Assembly (NCBI RefSeq): GCF_003325755.1
Contig: NZ_QORI02000006.1
Coordinates: 62,057 to 126,056, forward strand
Length of the DNA stretch: 64,000 bases
Reading direction: 5' to 3'
DNA from: Pseudomonas sp. SST3
Lineage (GTDB): Bacteria; Pseudomonadota; Gammaproteobacteria; Pseudomonadales; Pseudomonadaceae
The notes below the pieces were generated by a model that was not told the origin of the DNA, made no database searches, and saw only the letters and a list, made by a program, of their open reading frames with translations. A program made the translations under genes and the position numbers. Positions 1 through 8,571 of this stretch are shown here, piece after piece. Each line of letters opens with the position of its first letter. The first letter of the stretch is position 1.

Positions 1-1140
1 CGCCAGGCGCAGGGTGCGCTGCATGGCGTACCAATGTGCCAACGGGAAATCCTCGGAGACGCCGGCACCGCCGTGGATCTGAATGGCGCGATCGATCACC
101 TTCAACGCCACGTTCGGCGCGACGACCTTGATCTGTGCGATCTCGCTCGCGGCGATCTTGTTGCCCACCGTGTCCATCATGTACGCAGCGTTGAGCGTCA
201 ATAGACGTGCCATGTTGATCTCGATGCGGCACTCGGCGATGTGGTCGAGGTTGGCGCCCAGGCGTGCCAGCGGCTTGCCAAAGGCGGTACGGTCGACGGA
301 CCGCTGGCACATTAGCTTCAGGGCCCGTTCGGCAACACCCACGGAGCGCATGCAATGGTGAATACGGCCTGGACCGAGGCGGCCCTGTGCGATCTCGAAG
401 CCACGGCCTTCACCGAGGAGCACGTTTTCATAGGGCACGCGAACGTTCTCCAGCAGCACCTCGGCATGGCCATGCGGGGCATCGTCGTAGCCGAATACCG
501 GCAGCGGACGCAGGACCTTCAGGCCCGGGGCATCCATTGGCACCAGAATCATCGAGTGCTGCTGATGGCGCGGTGCGTCCGGGTTGGTCAGGCCCATGAA
601 GATCATCACCTTGCAGCGCGGATCGCAGGCGCCCGAAGTCCACCACTTGCGCCCGTTGATAACCCACTCATCGCCCTCGCGAACGGCCCGGGCCTGCATG
701 TTGGTGGCATCGGACGAGGCCACTCCCGGCTCGGTCATGCCGAAAGCCGAGCGAATCTCTCCGCGCAGCAGCGGCTCGAGCCACTGCTTCTTATGCGCTT
801 CGCTGCCGTAGCGCACCAGGACTTCCATGTTGCCGGTGTCCGGTGCCGAGCAGTTGAACGCCTCGGGGCCGAGGCCCGAGCTTCCCATGATTTCGGCCAG
901 TGGTGCGTACTCGGTGTTGGTCAGCCCGGCGCCGAGTTCGGAGTCTGGCAGGAACAGATTCCACAGCCCCTCGGCCTTGGCCTTGGCTTTGAGTTCCTCG
1001 ACGATGGCGGTCGGCTGCCAGCGGTCGCCTTCGCCGACCTGCTGATAGAAGATTGTCTCGGCGGGGTAGACATGCGCGTCCATGAACGCCTGAACGCGCT
1101 CACGCAGCTCTTGAACCTTGGGGGAGTAGGCGAAATCCAT
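1..1140 (-). CDS. Acyl-CoA dehydrogenase (C-terminus cut by window edge)
   Basis: Flavin-dependent alpha,beta-dehydrogenation of an acyl-CoA thioester. The reverse-strand frame starts [19 protein letters not shown] and stays open to base 1, giving 380 residues against about 400-410 for the family, so only a short C-terminal piece is missing. Visible family features are the [16 protein letters not shown] flavin/substrate segment, the WWTSGA segment in the middle beta domain, a [13 protein letters not shown] helix and [16 protein letters not shown] near the visible end. It resembles the ACAD10/11-like group more than the short-chain enzymes, but substrate chain length cannot be told. GAAGAAGG precedes the start. 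It is divergent from the LysR gene at 1282, which probably regulates it. Confidence 0.9.
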   Translation of the reverse strand, partial: MDFAYSPKVQELRERVQAFMDAHVYPAETIFYQQVGEGDRWQPTAIVEELKAKAKAEGLWNLFLPDSELGAGLTNTEYAPLAEIMGSSGLGPEAFNCSAPDTGNMEVLVRYGSEAHKKQWLEPLLRGEIRSAFGMTEPGVASSDATNMQARAVREGDEWVINGRKWWTSGACDPRCKVMIFMGLTNPDAPRHQQHSMILVPMDAPGLKVLRPLPVFGYDDAPHGHAEVLLENVRVPYENVLLGEGRGFEIAQGRLGPGRIHHCMRSVGVAERALKLMCQRSVDRTAFGKPLARLGANLDHIAECRIEINMARLLTLNAAYMMDTVGNKIAASEIAQIKVVAPNVALKVIDRAIQIHGGAGVSEDFPLAHWYAMQRTLRLA

Positions 1141-1281
1141 GGGCAACCTTCTTCGAATTTGGTGATGTGAGAAGGATGCTAGTGCAGCGATTTGGATTTA
1201 TCTAAGCTATTTTCCTCGTGTATTAACATTCATAACCGATATATGATCGGCGCAAATAACCCAGCCGGAGAGCTTGCGGAA

Positions 1282-2196
1282 ATGAACCTGAACAAGGTCG
1301 ATCTCAATCTGTTTATCGTCTTCGACGCCATCTACACCGAGGCCAATCTGACCCGTGCCGGGCAAATCGTCGGCATCACCCAGCCTGCCGTTTCAAACGC
1401 ACTGGCCCGTCTGCGCGAGACATTCAACGATCCGCTGTTCGTGCGTACCGCACAAGGCATGGTGCCTACGCCGATGGCGCAGAACATCATCGGCCCGGTG
1501 CGCAATGCGTTGCAGCTGCTGCGCGTCTCAGTGCAGGAAAGCCGCACCTTCAATCCGCTACAGGCAAACAAGACCTTTCGTATCAGCATGACTGATCTCA
1601 CCGAGGCGGTAGTGCTACCGCCCCTGTTCCAGCGCCTGCGTCGCCTGGCGCCGAACGTGAAGATCGAGAGCATGCTCGCCAAGCGACGCGAAACCACCAA
1701 GGAACTGGCCGCCGGCCGCCTGGATTTCGCCATGGACGCCCCGCTCAATACCGATCCTCAGGTTCGCCACGTCAAACTGCTGGAAGATCGCTACGTCTGT
1801 GCCATGCGCCGCGGTCATCCGCTGGCGAAGGACAAGCTCAGCGTCGAGGAATATCTGTCACTGTCACACATCCACATCTCCAGCCGTCGCAGCGGTCTGG
1901 GCATGGTCGATCTGGCGCTCGGTAAGATGGGGCAGCAGCGCAAGATCGCCCTGCGCTCGCAGCACTACATGATGGCCACTCAGGTCATTCAGCACACGGA
2001 CATGGCCGTCACGGTTCCAGAGCGTTTCGCCCGTCGTCATGACTTGCATCAAGCGCCGCTGCCAGTGGAAATTCCGCCGCTGGAAACCCACATTTACTGG
2101 CATGAGAGTACCGATCAGGATCCAGCCAACCGCTGGATGCGCGAGCAGATGATCGAGATCGCTCAGCAAGTCACCGCGGCGCAGCAAGCCGAATAG
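1282..2196 (+). CDS. LysR-family transcriptional regulator
   Basis: DNA-binding regulator, 304 residues from the chosen start. The N-terminal helix-turn-helix is clear (VDLNLFIVFDAIYTEANLT, then GITQPAVSNALARLRETF), followed by FVRTAQGMVPTP and a periplasmic-binding-protein-like effector domain. The frame is open 30 codons further upstream, but the ATG at 1282 gives the usual LysR N-terminus and normal family length, with a purine-rich GCGGA just before it. The opposite-facing acyl-CoA dehydrogenase starts 142 bases away, so control of that gene is the natural inference. The effector is unknown. It is of the NodD/LinR-like subgroup by its N-terminus, though this does not define a ligand. Confidence 0.88.
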   Translation: MNLNKVDLNLFIVFDAIYTEANLTRAGQIVGITQPAVSNALARLRETFNDPLFVRTAQGMVPTPMAQNIIGPVRNALQLLRVSVQESRTFNPLQANKTFRISMTDLTEAVVLPPLFQRLRRLAPNVKIESMLAKRRETTKELAAGRLDFAMDAPLNTDPQVRHVKLLEDRYVCAMRRGHPLAKDKLSVEEYLSLSHIHISSRRSGLGMVDLALGKMGQQRKIALRSQHYMMATQVIQHTDMAVTVPERFARRHDLHQAPLPVEIPPLETHIYWHESTDQDPANRWMREQMIEIAQQVTAAQQAE

Positions 2197-2233
2197 CCGT
2201 ACGCCGGCAGGCACCATGCTTGCCGGTGTCAAT

Positions 2234-3253
2234 TCATGCGCTGTCGCGCATCACCACTTCGAATCCCACATCGATCCGCCGTTGCGATGGCGGTTCTCCG
2301 CGCATCAGGCTGAGCAGCATCTGCCCCGCGAGGGTACCGATCTCGCCGCGAATGGTCCGTACCGTAGTCAGGGCCGGATGCATCCAGGCGGCAGCCGGCA
2401 GATCGTTGAATCCGGCGATCGCTAACCGCTCCGGCACCGGCAACTGCAGCTGACGAGCCCGAAACAACGCGCCTAGCGCCAGATCGTCATTGTTGAAGAA
2501 AATCGCATCGATTTCCGGATGCTGCGCCAGTAACCGATCCAACAACTCGGCGCCCAGCCCGATGGACGAAACCTGCGGCGTCAGCAGTTCCAACGCGGCA
2601 TCGTAGCGCGACGCTTCACGCATCGCCTGGCGATAACCCTCGGCGCGCTGGAGCGTACGTGGGTCAAGCTGGGCGGCGGCAAACGCGATGTGGTGATAAC
2701 CGCGTTCGAGCAGCTTGCGCGTCATCGCTGCGCCCGCCTCGTATTGGGAAAAACCGACGCAGTAGTCCTCCTCCGCATCACTCAGTTCCATCAGCGTCAC
2801 GATGGGGCTGGTGTAGCTGCCAAGCACTTCGCGCGCAGCATCACTGCGTTCGAAACCGGTAACCAGAAGGCCCGCCGGCTGATGCGCCAGATAGGCGCGC
2901 AGCAAGCGTTCGTCTTCTTCGGGATGGTAATGACTGACACCAATCATCAGCTCGTAGCCGGCCGGCATCAGTACACGCTGGGCGGCCTCAACGGTATCGA
3001 CGAACACCGCGTTTGACAGCGATGGGATGATTACCGCGACCAGATTCGACCTTGCGCTGGCGAGGTTGCGCGCGGCGGTATGCGGGACGTAGCCCAGGGA
3101 CTTGACGGCCGCCATCACACGTTCGCGCAACGCGTCCGACACCCGTTCCGGTTGCGACAGCGCGCGCGAAGCGGACATCAGGGAACAGCCGGCGCTGCGG
3201 GCAACGTCGGAGAGTGTAGCCCGCTCCAGAGAACGACGACGGCGAGAACTCAT
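2234..3253 (-). CDS. gntR: LacI-family repressor, GntR (gluconate) type
   Basis: Repressor of 339 residues. The LacI helix-turn-helix reads ATLSDVARSAGCSLMSASRAL (residues 12-32), with the hinge HTAARNLASARSNLVAVIIPSL and a sugar-binding core after it. The core segments GFSQYEAGAAMTRKLLERG, FFNNDDLALGALF and RLAIAGFNDL match the E. coli GntR pattern. It is the last gene on the minus strand after a gluconokinase/TRAP transporter operon, separated from the binding-protein gene by 67 bases that hold a GC hairpin. It probably senses gluconate or a phosphorylated relative and represses the operon through the palindrome at 6948-6961. Name assigned by family resemblance and context. Confidence 0.8.
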   Translation of the reverse strand: MSSRRRRSLERATLSDVARSAGCSLMSASRALSQPERVSDALRERVMAAVKSLGYVPHTAARNLASARSNLVAVIIPSLSNAVFVDTVEAAQRVLMPAGYELMIGVSHYHPEEDERLLRAYLAHQPAGLLVTGFERSDAAREVLGSYTSPIVTLMELSDAEEDYCVGFSQYEAGAAMTRKLLERGYHHIAFAAAQLDPRTLQRAEGYRQAMREASRYDAALELLTPQVSSIGLGAELLDRLLAQHPEIDAIFFNNDDLALGALFRARQLQLPVPERLAIAGFNDLPAAAWMHPALTTVRTIRGEIGTLAGQMLLSLMRGEPPSQRRIDVGFEVVMRDSA

Positions 3254-3296
3254 AGTGGCATCCAGCGACCAGGGGCGGGAATTCTATAACGGGATG

Positions 3297-3314
3297 GCGC
3301 CCCCGCAGGGGCGC
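3297..3314 (-). terminator. GC hairpin between TRAP binding protein and gntR
   Basis: Inverted repeat GCGCCCC / GGGGCGC (7 bp, 4-base loop) six bases past the stop of the TRAP binding-protein gene. No T-run follows on the minus strand, so it is more likely an RNA-stabilising or attenuating hairpin before gntR than a full terminator. Confidence 0.4.
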
Positions 3315-3320
3315 GCCAGT

Positions 3321-4337
3321 TCACTTCGGAGCTTTAGCAATTTCCGCCTGGACTTCGTTGAACAGCGGCTCGCCGACCGTATCGATCACGGTCTGAATCG
3401 CCGGCTTGGCCTGCTCGCGCATGCGCTGAATCTCTTCCGGGCTGACCTTGTTGATTTCCATGCCCAGTTCTTTGATTTTTGCCAGGGCCTGCTGAGCTTC
3501 GGCGCGGGTGTCCTGACGCTCCGAATCACGCGATGTCTTCGCCGCTTCCATGATGATGCTCTGCTCGGTCTCGGACAGCCCATCCCACCAGCGCTTGGAC
3601 GCCGTGACGATCCATGGGCTATAGACGTGATTGGTCACGCTCAGGTACTTCTGCACCTCATAGAACTTCGAGGAGAGGATGGTGTTGTAGGGGTTTTCCT
3701 GACCGTCGACCGCCTTGGTTTCCAGCGCGGTGAACAGCTCGGAGAACGGCAGCGGGACAGCGTTGGCGCCCATCAGCTTGAAGGTGTCGATGAATACAGG
3801 GTTGGGCATCACTCGCAGCTTGATGCCGTTGAAGTCCTCCATCTTCTCCACCGGCCGCACATTGTTGGTCATGTTGCGGAAGCCGTTTTCCCAGTAGACC
3901 AGGCCGACCAGGCCCTTTTCTTCCAGCGCATCCATGACCTTCTGCCCGACCGGGCCATCCAGCACGTAATCCGCCTGTTTCTCGCTCTCGAACAGGAACG
4001 GGGTATCCCAGACAGCCATCTCTTCGGCGATCCCGACCAGCGTCGCCGTCGAGCCGACCATCATCTCCTGCGCGCCACCCATCAGCGCATTTTGCATCTG
4101 GTCGTCCGAGCCAAGGCTGGCCGAGGCGAAGGTACGCACCTTGAGTTTGCCATCGGAGGCCTTGGCAATTTCTTCGGCAAGTACCTTCGCCGCCCTGCCC
4201 TGGTTGCTGTCCTCGTTGAGGCCATAGCCGAAGCGGATCATCCGAGGACGAATATCATCAGCTGCTTGAGCGCTGACCGCAGTGATGGCGCTGCCAAGTG
4301 TGGTGGCCGCCAGGGCGGCTATGAGCAATCGTTTCAT
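3321..4337 (-). CDS. dctP: TRAP transporter substrate-binding protein (DctP family)
   Basis: Periplasmic solute receptor, 338 residues, with a signal peptide MKRLLIAALAATTLGSA ending near AQA (residue 25). The DctP/TAXI-distinct fold signature is seen in IRFGYGLNEDSNQGRAAKVLAEEI, in the central arginine region GIKLRVMPNPVFIDTFKLMGAN, and in PLPFSELFTALETKAVDGQENP, the usual DctP signature around the carboxylate-binding site. It delivers an organic acid to the membrane subunits coded upstream. The neighbouring gluconokinase suggests gluconate or a related sugar acid, which is inference. It lies 96 bases after the large permease gene, a gap that could allow a separate ribosome loading rate for the abundant binding protein. 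Confidence 0.92.
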   Translation of the reverse strand: MKRLLIAALAATTLGSAITAVSAQAADDIRPRMIRFGYGLNEDSNQGRAAKVLAEEIAKASDGKLKVRTFASASLGSDDQMQNALMGGAQEMMVGSTATLVGIAEEMAVWDTPFLFESEKQADYVLDGPVGQKVMDALEEKGLVGLVYWENGFRNMTNNVRPVEKMEDFNGIKLRVMPNPVFIDTFKLMGANAVPLPFSELFTALETKAVDGQENPYNTILSSKFYEVQKYLSVTNHVYSPWIVTASKRWWDGLSETEQSIIMEAAKTSRDSERQDTRAEAQQALAKIKELGMEINKVSPEEIQRMREQAKPAIQTVIDTVGEPLFNEVQAEIAKAPK

Positions 4338-4433
4338 GCTGTCGTACCTTTTGTTGTTGTGGTAGATGAAGCTTCTCTGCCAGCAAAAAGACCGGGGGCG
4401 CGCGCTAACCAGCCGGCGCGGCCACCCGTTCCG

Positions 4434-5711
4434 TTAACGCAGCCATTGCAGCGGCACTGTGATGATCGAGGGCACCGCAATCAGCAGTGCGACAATCACC
4501 AGATAGATCATGAAGAACGGAATGACCCCGCGTACCAAGGTTTCCATGCGCAACCGACCTATGCCGCCCACGACGTTGAGCACCGTGCCAACCGGCGGTG
4601 TGATCAGCCCGATGGAGCCGATCAGTACGAACATCACGCCGAAGTACACCGGATCGATACCGGCCTTCACCGCGATCGGTGCCAGCACAGGCCCGAGAAT
4701 GAGGATGGTCGGCGTCAGGTCGAGCACCATACCGATGGCGATCATCAATACCATGATCGCGACCATCAGCAGCTTCGGGTCTTGCGCCAACGGGCCGAGC
4801 ATCGAAGCAATCTCGTCCGGTAGCTGCGCCAGGGTGATCATGTAGGCCGAGACGATGGCCGCGGCGCAGAGAAACATCACCGAAGCCGTGGTGCGGCTCG
4901 CGCGGGTCAGTACTTCGATCACACCGCTCCAGCTGAGCTCGCGGTACAGCAGGGTCGAAACGCCCAGGGCATAGACCGCTGCCACTACGGCTGCCTCTGT
5001 CGGGGTGAACAGCCCGAAACGCAAGCCACCAACGATGATTACCGGCAGCATCAGCGCAGCCGCGCCATCGACCAGGGCCTTGCGACGCTCAGCTCCGGTG
5101 GCCTTCGCCTGTGGTGGCTCTTCGATCTTGCGAGCAATCAGCGTCCACGCCACGACCAGCCCGGCGCCCATGATCAGACCCGGAACCATACCAGCCAGGA
5201 ACAGCTGACTGATCGAGGTGTTCGTCACCACCCCGTAAATGACGAAGGGCATGGATGGCGGAATGATCGGCGCGATGATGCCGCCGGCCGCGACCAGTCC
5301 CGATGACGAACTCAGCGGATAGCCACGCTCGCGCATCATCGGCAAAAGCAGGGTCGCCAATGCGGCAGTGTCAGCCAGGGCCGAACCGGACATGCTCGCC
5401 AGGAGTACCGAGGCGGCAATGGCGACGTAGCCGAGCCCACCCCGCTTGTGCCCGAAATAGGCTTGCGCCATGTTGATGATGCGCCGGGAAATTCCGCCAG
5501 CGTTCATCAGCTCTCCGGCGAGAATGAAGAAAGGCACCGCCAGCAGTGGGAAACTGTCGGCACCGGCCTGGAGGTTTTGCGCCAGCAGCTGTACGTCCCA
5601 GAAATCCAGATACCACATCAGCACCGCGCCGGTGAGGATCAGCGCGAACGCGATCGGCATGCCGAACGCCATGAAACCGAACAGTGAAGAAAGAAAGACC
5701 ACGACAGTCAT
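4434..5711 (-). CDS. dctM: TRAP transporter large permease (DctM family)
   Basis: Integral membrane subunit of 425 residues, about 12 hydrophobic segments. It uses the sodium or proton gradient to move substrate delivered by DctP. Family hallmarks are FGMPIAFALILTGAVLMW near the N-terminus, VPFFILAGELMNAGGISRRI, GSALADTAALATLLLPMM, AAGGIIAPIIPPSMPFVIYG and the C-terminal FGVMFVLIGSIGLITPPVGT. A GAGG ribosome site precedes the ATG. The small permease is encoded 41 bases upstream as the C-terminal half of a gluconokinase fusion, so the transporter is complete: fused small subunit, large subunit, binding protein. Confidence 0.93.
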   Translation of the reverse strand: MTVVVFLSSLFGFMAFGMPIAFALILTGAVLMWYLDFWDVQLLAQNLQAGADSFPLLAVPFFILAGELMNAGGISRRIINMAQAYFGHKRGGLGYVAIAASVLLASMSGSALADTAALATLLLPMMRERGYPLSSSSGLVAAGGIIAPIIPPSMPFVIYGVVTNTSISQLFLAGMVPGLIMGAGLVVAWTLIARKIEEPPQAKATGAERRKALVDGAAALMLPVIIVGGLRFGLFTPTEAAVVAAVYALGVSTLLYRELSWSGVIEVLTRASRTTASVMFLCAAAIVSAYMITLAQLPDEIASMLGPLAQDPKLLMVAIMVLMIAIGMVLDLTPTILILGPVLAPIAVKAGIDPVYFGVMFVLIGSIGLITPPVGTVLNVVGGIGRLRMETLVRGVIPFFMIYLVIVALLIAVPSIITVPLQWLR

Positions 5712-5752
5712 GCAGGAACCTCGGCGGGCATTGCCCTATTGTTATCGGGGAG

Positions 5753-6895
5753 TCAATCGGCCGTTACGTTGGCATCGGCAGCCGGCGGCTGCGGCTGTCC
5801 ACGCCAAACATTGACCAACTGCAGCAACGCCAGCACCGCCAGTGCCACCATGCTGACCATGACCGGCAGCATCGCCATCGCCAGCGGATAGCCCACTACC
5901 GGACTGTTGATCGTCCACCCGAACTGCATCTGGTTCCATCCGCCCATGGCCGCCATGCCACTGGCAACTGCCACCATCAGCCAGCTGATCGAATCGACAA
6001 CGCGGCGGAACAGTTCAGGAAAGCGATCCCGGATCATGCTGAATGCCATCAGCTCGCCACGGCGCATGCTGGAGGCGACACCGACGAAGACCAGCCAGAC
6101 GAAGGCCAGCCGCGAGAGCTCCTCGGCACCGGTCCAGCCGGTACCGAATGCGTAGCGCAGCACCACACTGCTGAACACGACGATCACCATGAATGCGAGC
6201 AAGGCCGCCATCAGCCAGTCGGTGATGCGATCGAAGCCCTGCGCAACCCTTCCGGTATAGATGGGAGGACTGGTCAATTCCGCACCGTGGTCTGCGGCTC
6301 TGTTAGCGCTATCAAGCGGGCGCGCAGAAAGGTCCTCTCGATCAGCAATCTCCAGGCCGGGTTCGCGCTGCATCCAGTCGACGATCTCCTCGACGACCTG
6401 CTCACGCGGTTGGCTGGCATCCACCACCAACACGCTGGGCTCCCCTTCTGGGGATTCGAGCGTGGCGAACTGGCTATCCACCAGGGAGATCGGCATGAAA
6501 TGCCCGGCACGTCCGCCGACCCGCTGGACCGCGGTGTCGTAGTCGATAGAGAGATGGCTGAACCGCAGCTCAGGAACCGCATCGCGCAACAGGTCGCGAT
6601 AGCGCCGCTTGAGCGCCGAGCATGCGAGTACGAAACCGACATCGTCGTCGATGGCACGTTGCATCTCGATGACCAGCTTTTGCAGCCACTCGACGCGGTC
6701 CGCGTCCGACAATGGCGTACCGGCACGCATACGGGCGACATTTTCTTCAGGGTGGAAATGGTCGGCTTCGATATGACGAAAACCCAGTGCATCGGCGACG
6801 GCATGGCTGGTGTCGGTCTTGCCCGACCCGCTGACGCCCATCACCACCAGCGCGCGGCCGGTCGCAGAAACATCGCTGTGGGAGTGGGAATCCAC
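5753..6895 (-). CDS. Gluconokinase fused to TRAP small permease (GntK-DctQ)
   Basis: A two-domain protein of 380 residues from the chosen GTG. Residues about 14-175 are a GntK-type gluconokinase: P-loop GVSGSGKT at 20-27, EADHFHPEENVARMRAG at 43-59, PLSDADRVEWL, ACSALKRRYRDLLR and GHFMP. Residues about 215-365 are a DctQ TRAP small permease with four hydrophobic segments and RYAFGTGWTGAEELSRLAFVWLVF. The joining stretch (about 180-212) is hydrophilic. The kinase would phosphorylate gluconate at the inner face of the uptake system. The longest frame begins at 6961, but that ATG lies inside a palindromic operator, while the GTG at 6895 has GGAG eight bases upstream and starts just before the kinase domain. 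Confidence 0.88.
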   Translation of the reverse strand: MDSHSHSDVSATGRALVVMGVSGSGKTDTSHAVADALGFRHIEADHFHPEENVARMRAGTPLSDADRVEWLQKLVIEMQRAIDDDVGFVLACSALKRRYRDLLRDAVPELRFSHLSIDYDTAVQRVGGRAGHFMPISLVDSQFATLESPEGEPSVLVVDASQPREQVVEEIVDWMQREPGLEIADREDLSARPLDSANRAADHGAELTSPPIYTGRVAQGFDRITDWLMAALLAFMVIVVFSSVVLRYAFGTGWTGAEELSRLAFVWLVFVGVASSMRRGELMAFSMIRDRFPELFRRVVDSISWLMVAVASGMAAMGGWNQMQFGWTINSPVVGYPLAMAMLPVMVSMVALAVLALLQLVNVWRGQPQPPAADANVTAD

Positions 6896-6947
6896 TATTG
6901 GTTCTCCGGCAGCATCGAGGTGCTGCGTTATGATTGTTGGGCTCGAT

Positions 6948-6961
6948 GGTAGCGCTAACAT
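6948..6961. promoter_or_regulatory. LacI/GntR-type operator at gluconate operon promoter
   Basis: TGGTAGCGCTAACA is a near-perfect 14-base palindrome (one mismatched pair) with the central CG step usual for LacI-family sites, close to the TGTTA..TAACA core known for GntR-type operators. On the minus strand a TATGAT -10-like hexamer lies at 6969-6974, so the palindrome would cover the transcription start, a classic repression position. It is expected to bind the LacI-family product of 2234-3253. Confidence 0.65.
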
Positions 6962-6990
6962 CCACTCATCATAACTACCGTTCGTCGGGT

Positions 6991-7005
6991 CAGCGCGCCG
7001 CTGAA
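6991..7005. repeat. Palindrome in divergent intergenic region
   Basis: TCAGCG-CGC-CGCTGA is a perfect inverted repeat nested inside a wider ACCGTTC/GAACGGT repeat (6978-6984 and 7004-7010). It lies between the gluconate operon and ppiC. It may be a second regulatory site or simply an RNA/DNA hairpin; I cannot assign a binder. Confidence 0.35.
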
Positions 7006-7053
7006 CGGTCGTTTACCTGGAAGATCTCGTTTCGGTTTTGCCGGTGCCCTGAC

Positions 7054-7059
7054 TACAAT
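7054..7059 (+). promoter_or_regulatory. Possible -10 element of ppiC
   Basis: TACAAT lies 25 bases before the ppiC start codon and just ahead of the ribosome site. No convincing -35 hexamer is seen 16-18 bases upstream, so the assignment is tentative. Confidence 0.3.
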
Positions 7060-7084
7060 CGCCGCCGCATCTGAGGAGAACCGA

Positions 7085-7363
7085 ATGCCCAAAGCCATGG
7101 CCCGCCATATTCTGGTAAAAACCGAAGCCGAAGCCGCGCAACTGAAAAAACGCATCGCTAACGGCGAGGCGTTCGACGTGCTGGCGAAGAAATACTCGAC
7201 CTGCCCGTCCGGAAAGAAGGGGGGCGATCTGGGTGAGGTTCGGCCTGGGCAAATGGTCCGCAGTATCGATCAGGTGATTTTCAAGAAGCCGTTACGCGAG
7301 GTGCACGGCCCGGTGAAAAGCCAGTTCGGCTACCACTTGGTGCAGGTGTTCTATCGCGATTGA
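7085..7363 (+). CDS. ppiC: Peptidyl-prolyl cis-trans isomerase, parvulin type
   Basis: Small cytosolic PPIase of 92 residues, the usual length for stand-alone PpiC. The parvulin domain fills the protein: ARHILVKTEAEAAQL, the FDVLAKKYSTCPSG segment, KGGDLGEVRPGQMV and FGYHLVQVFYRD at the C-terminus. The paired histidines of the active site (in ARHIL and GYHLV) and the cysteine in STCPSG are present. It isomerises Xaa-Pro bonds during folding. The start at 7085 has GAGGAG six bases upstream. It has no signal peptide. It is convergent with zapE, with seven bases between their stop codons. Confidence 0.95.
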   Translation: MPKAMARHILVKTEAEAAQLKKRIANGEAFDVLAKKYSTCPSGKKGGDLGEVRPGQMVRSIDQVIFKKPLREVHGPVKSQFGYHLVQVFYRD

Positions 7364-7370
7364 CCCGCGC

Positions 7371-8498
7371 TCAATTCGACGCACCAAATCGCTGCAACTG
7401 CATTTCCCGCAACCGGCTCAGCGTGCGGCGAAACGCAAACGATAGATAACCCTGTGTATAAAGCGCCTCCAGCGCCACCTCGGCCTCCAGGTACAAAGGC
7501 ACGCCACGGTCGTAGCATTCGTCAACCAACGCAATGAAGCGCCTGACCGAATCGTCGCGAGCGGCCAACTTCGGCAGCTCACGATCACCCGCTTCTACTC
7601 GTGTCGCGGCATCCTCGGTACCACGCGCGATGCGTCCTCCCCTCTGCTCGCCGCCAAGCCTCGGCACATCGCCGATCAAGATTGCGGAGAACCGATCGCA
7701 AAGCTCGATGAAATCCAGCGCAGAAAATGGCCGCTCGCAAAGGTCGGCGAAGCGGCACCAGAGTATCGACTGGCTGCTGCGCACTGTCTGCAGCGAACGC
7801 CGGCCGATCGCCACCGGATCAGCGCTTGCATCCTCATCCCCCGCCAGCTCGTCAAATAACATTGGCAACGCGCTCGATGTGCCTGACGCGGCGATCCAAT
7901 AACGTTGCACCGCAGTACCGGGACGCAGTCGGTGGTCCTCGCCGCCGTCCACGTTGATGACTTGCATGTGCAGGCCGATGGCCTCGATGGCTGGCATGAA
8001 GCGCTCACGATTGAAGCCATCTGCGTACAGCTGGTCTGGCCGTTGGTTGGAGGTGGCAACGATGACCACACCATGTTCGAACATGACCTGAAACAAGCGG
8101 CCCAGGATGATCGCATCACCGATGTCGCCTACGAACAGCTCGTCGAAGCACAGCACACGGACCTCTTCACTCAGTTCTCTGGCGAGCGCCTGCAGCGGGT
8201 CAGCGGTGCCATTGAGCTGGAACAGGCGGATATGCACCCAGCGCATGAAGCGATGAAAGTGCTGCCGGCGTGACGGGACCTGCAAGCTGCTATGAAACAT
8301 GTCCATCAGCCAGGTTTTGCCGCGCCCCACCGGACCCCAGAGATACACGCTGCGTGGTGGTTCGGTGATCGCCTTGCCGTGTAGCACATCATGGCAGCGC
8401 TGCAGCCACTTGACAGCATGCAGCTGGGCCATGTCACTGACGAAGCCCTCGCGGGCGATGGCTTGCTGATACAGGGCAAGCGGTGAGCTGTGATCCAT
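7371..8498 (-). CDS. zapE: Cell division ATPase ZapE (AFG1-like)
   Basis: P-loop ATPase of 375 residues, matching the ZapE family. Walker A GPVGRGKT at 55-62 is preceded by the family-typical PPRSVYLWG. Walker B VRVLCFDE is at 113-120, sensor-like ATSNQRPDQLY follows, and LSRLREMQ closes the protein. ZapE binds the Z-ring and destabilises FtsZ polymers late in division, by knowledge of the E. coli protein. This copy is monocistronic, convergent with ppiC. The ZapE/AFG1 family is normally annotated from exactly this domain layout. Confidence 0.92.
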   Translation of the reverse strand: MDHSSPLALYQQAIAREGFVSDMAQLHAVKWLQRCHDVLHGKAITEPPRSVYLWGPVGRGKTWLMDMFHSSLQVPSRRQHFHRFMRWVHIRLFQLNGTADPLQALARELSEEVRVLCFDELFVGDIGDAIILGRLFQVMFEHGVVIVATSNQRPDQLYADGFNRERFMPAIEAIGLHMQVINVDGGEDHRLRPGTAVQRYWIAASGTSSALPMLFDELAGDEDASADPVAIGRRSLQTVRSSQSILWCRFADLCERPFSALDFIELCDRFSAILIGDVPRLGGEQRGGRIARGTEDAATRVEAGDRELPKLAARDDSVRRFIALVDECYDRGVPLYLEAEVALEALYTQGYLSFAFRRTLSRLREMQLQRFGASN

Positions 8499-8571
8499 TG
8501 AACTACTCGGCCCATGTTGAGGTTGGCCGCGATGGTAGCGCAGGCGGGGCTGGAGAGCAGGTCGCCGTCGA

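Noticed and set aside
3102..4823. Long plus-strand open frame (573 codons) across the TRAP genes
   Set aside because: It lies opposite dctP and dctM, which have clear family motifs, signal peptide and ribosome sites. The frame is rich in His/Arg/Gln as expected for an antisense shadow in GC-rich DNA.
5684..6952. Plus-strand frame (422 codons) opposite the kinase-permease fusion
   Set aside because: No domain features and a composition typical of antisense of a GC-rich gene.
6961..6961. Upstream ATG as start of the gluconokinase fusion
   Set aside because: It falls inside the palindromic operator and lacks a ribosome site; the GTG at 6895 is better supported.
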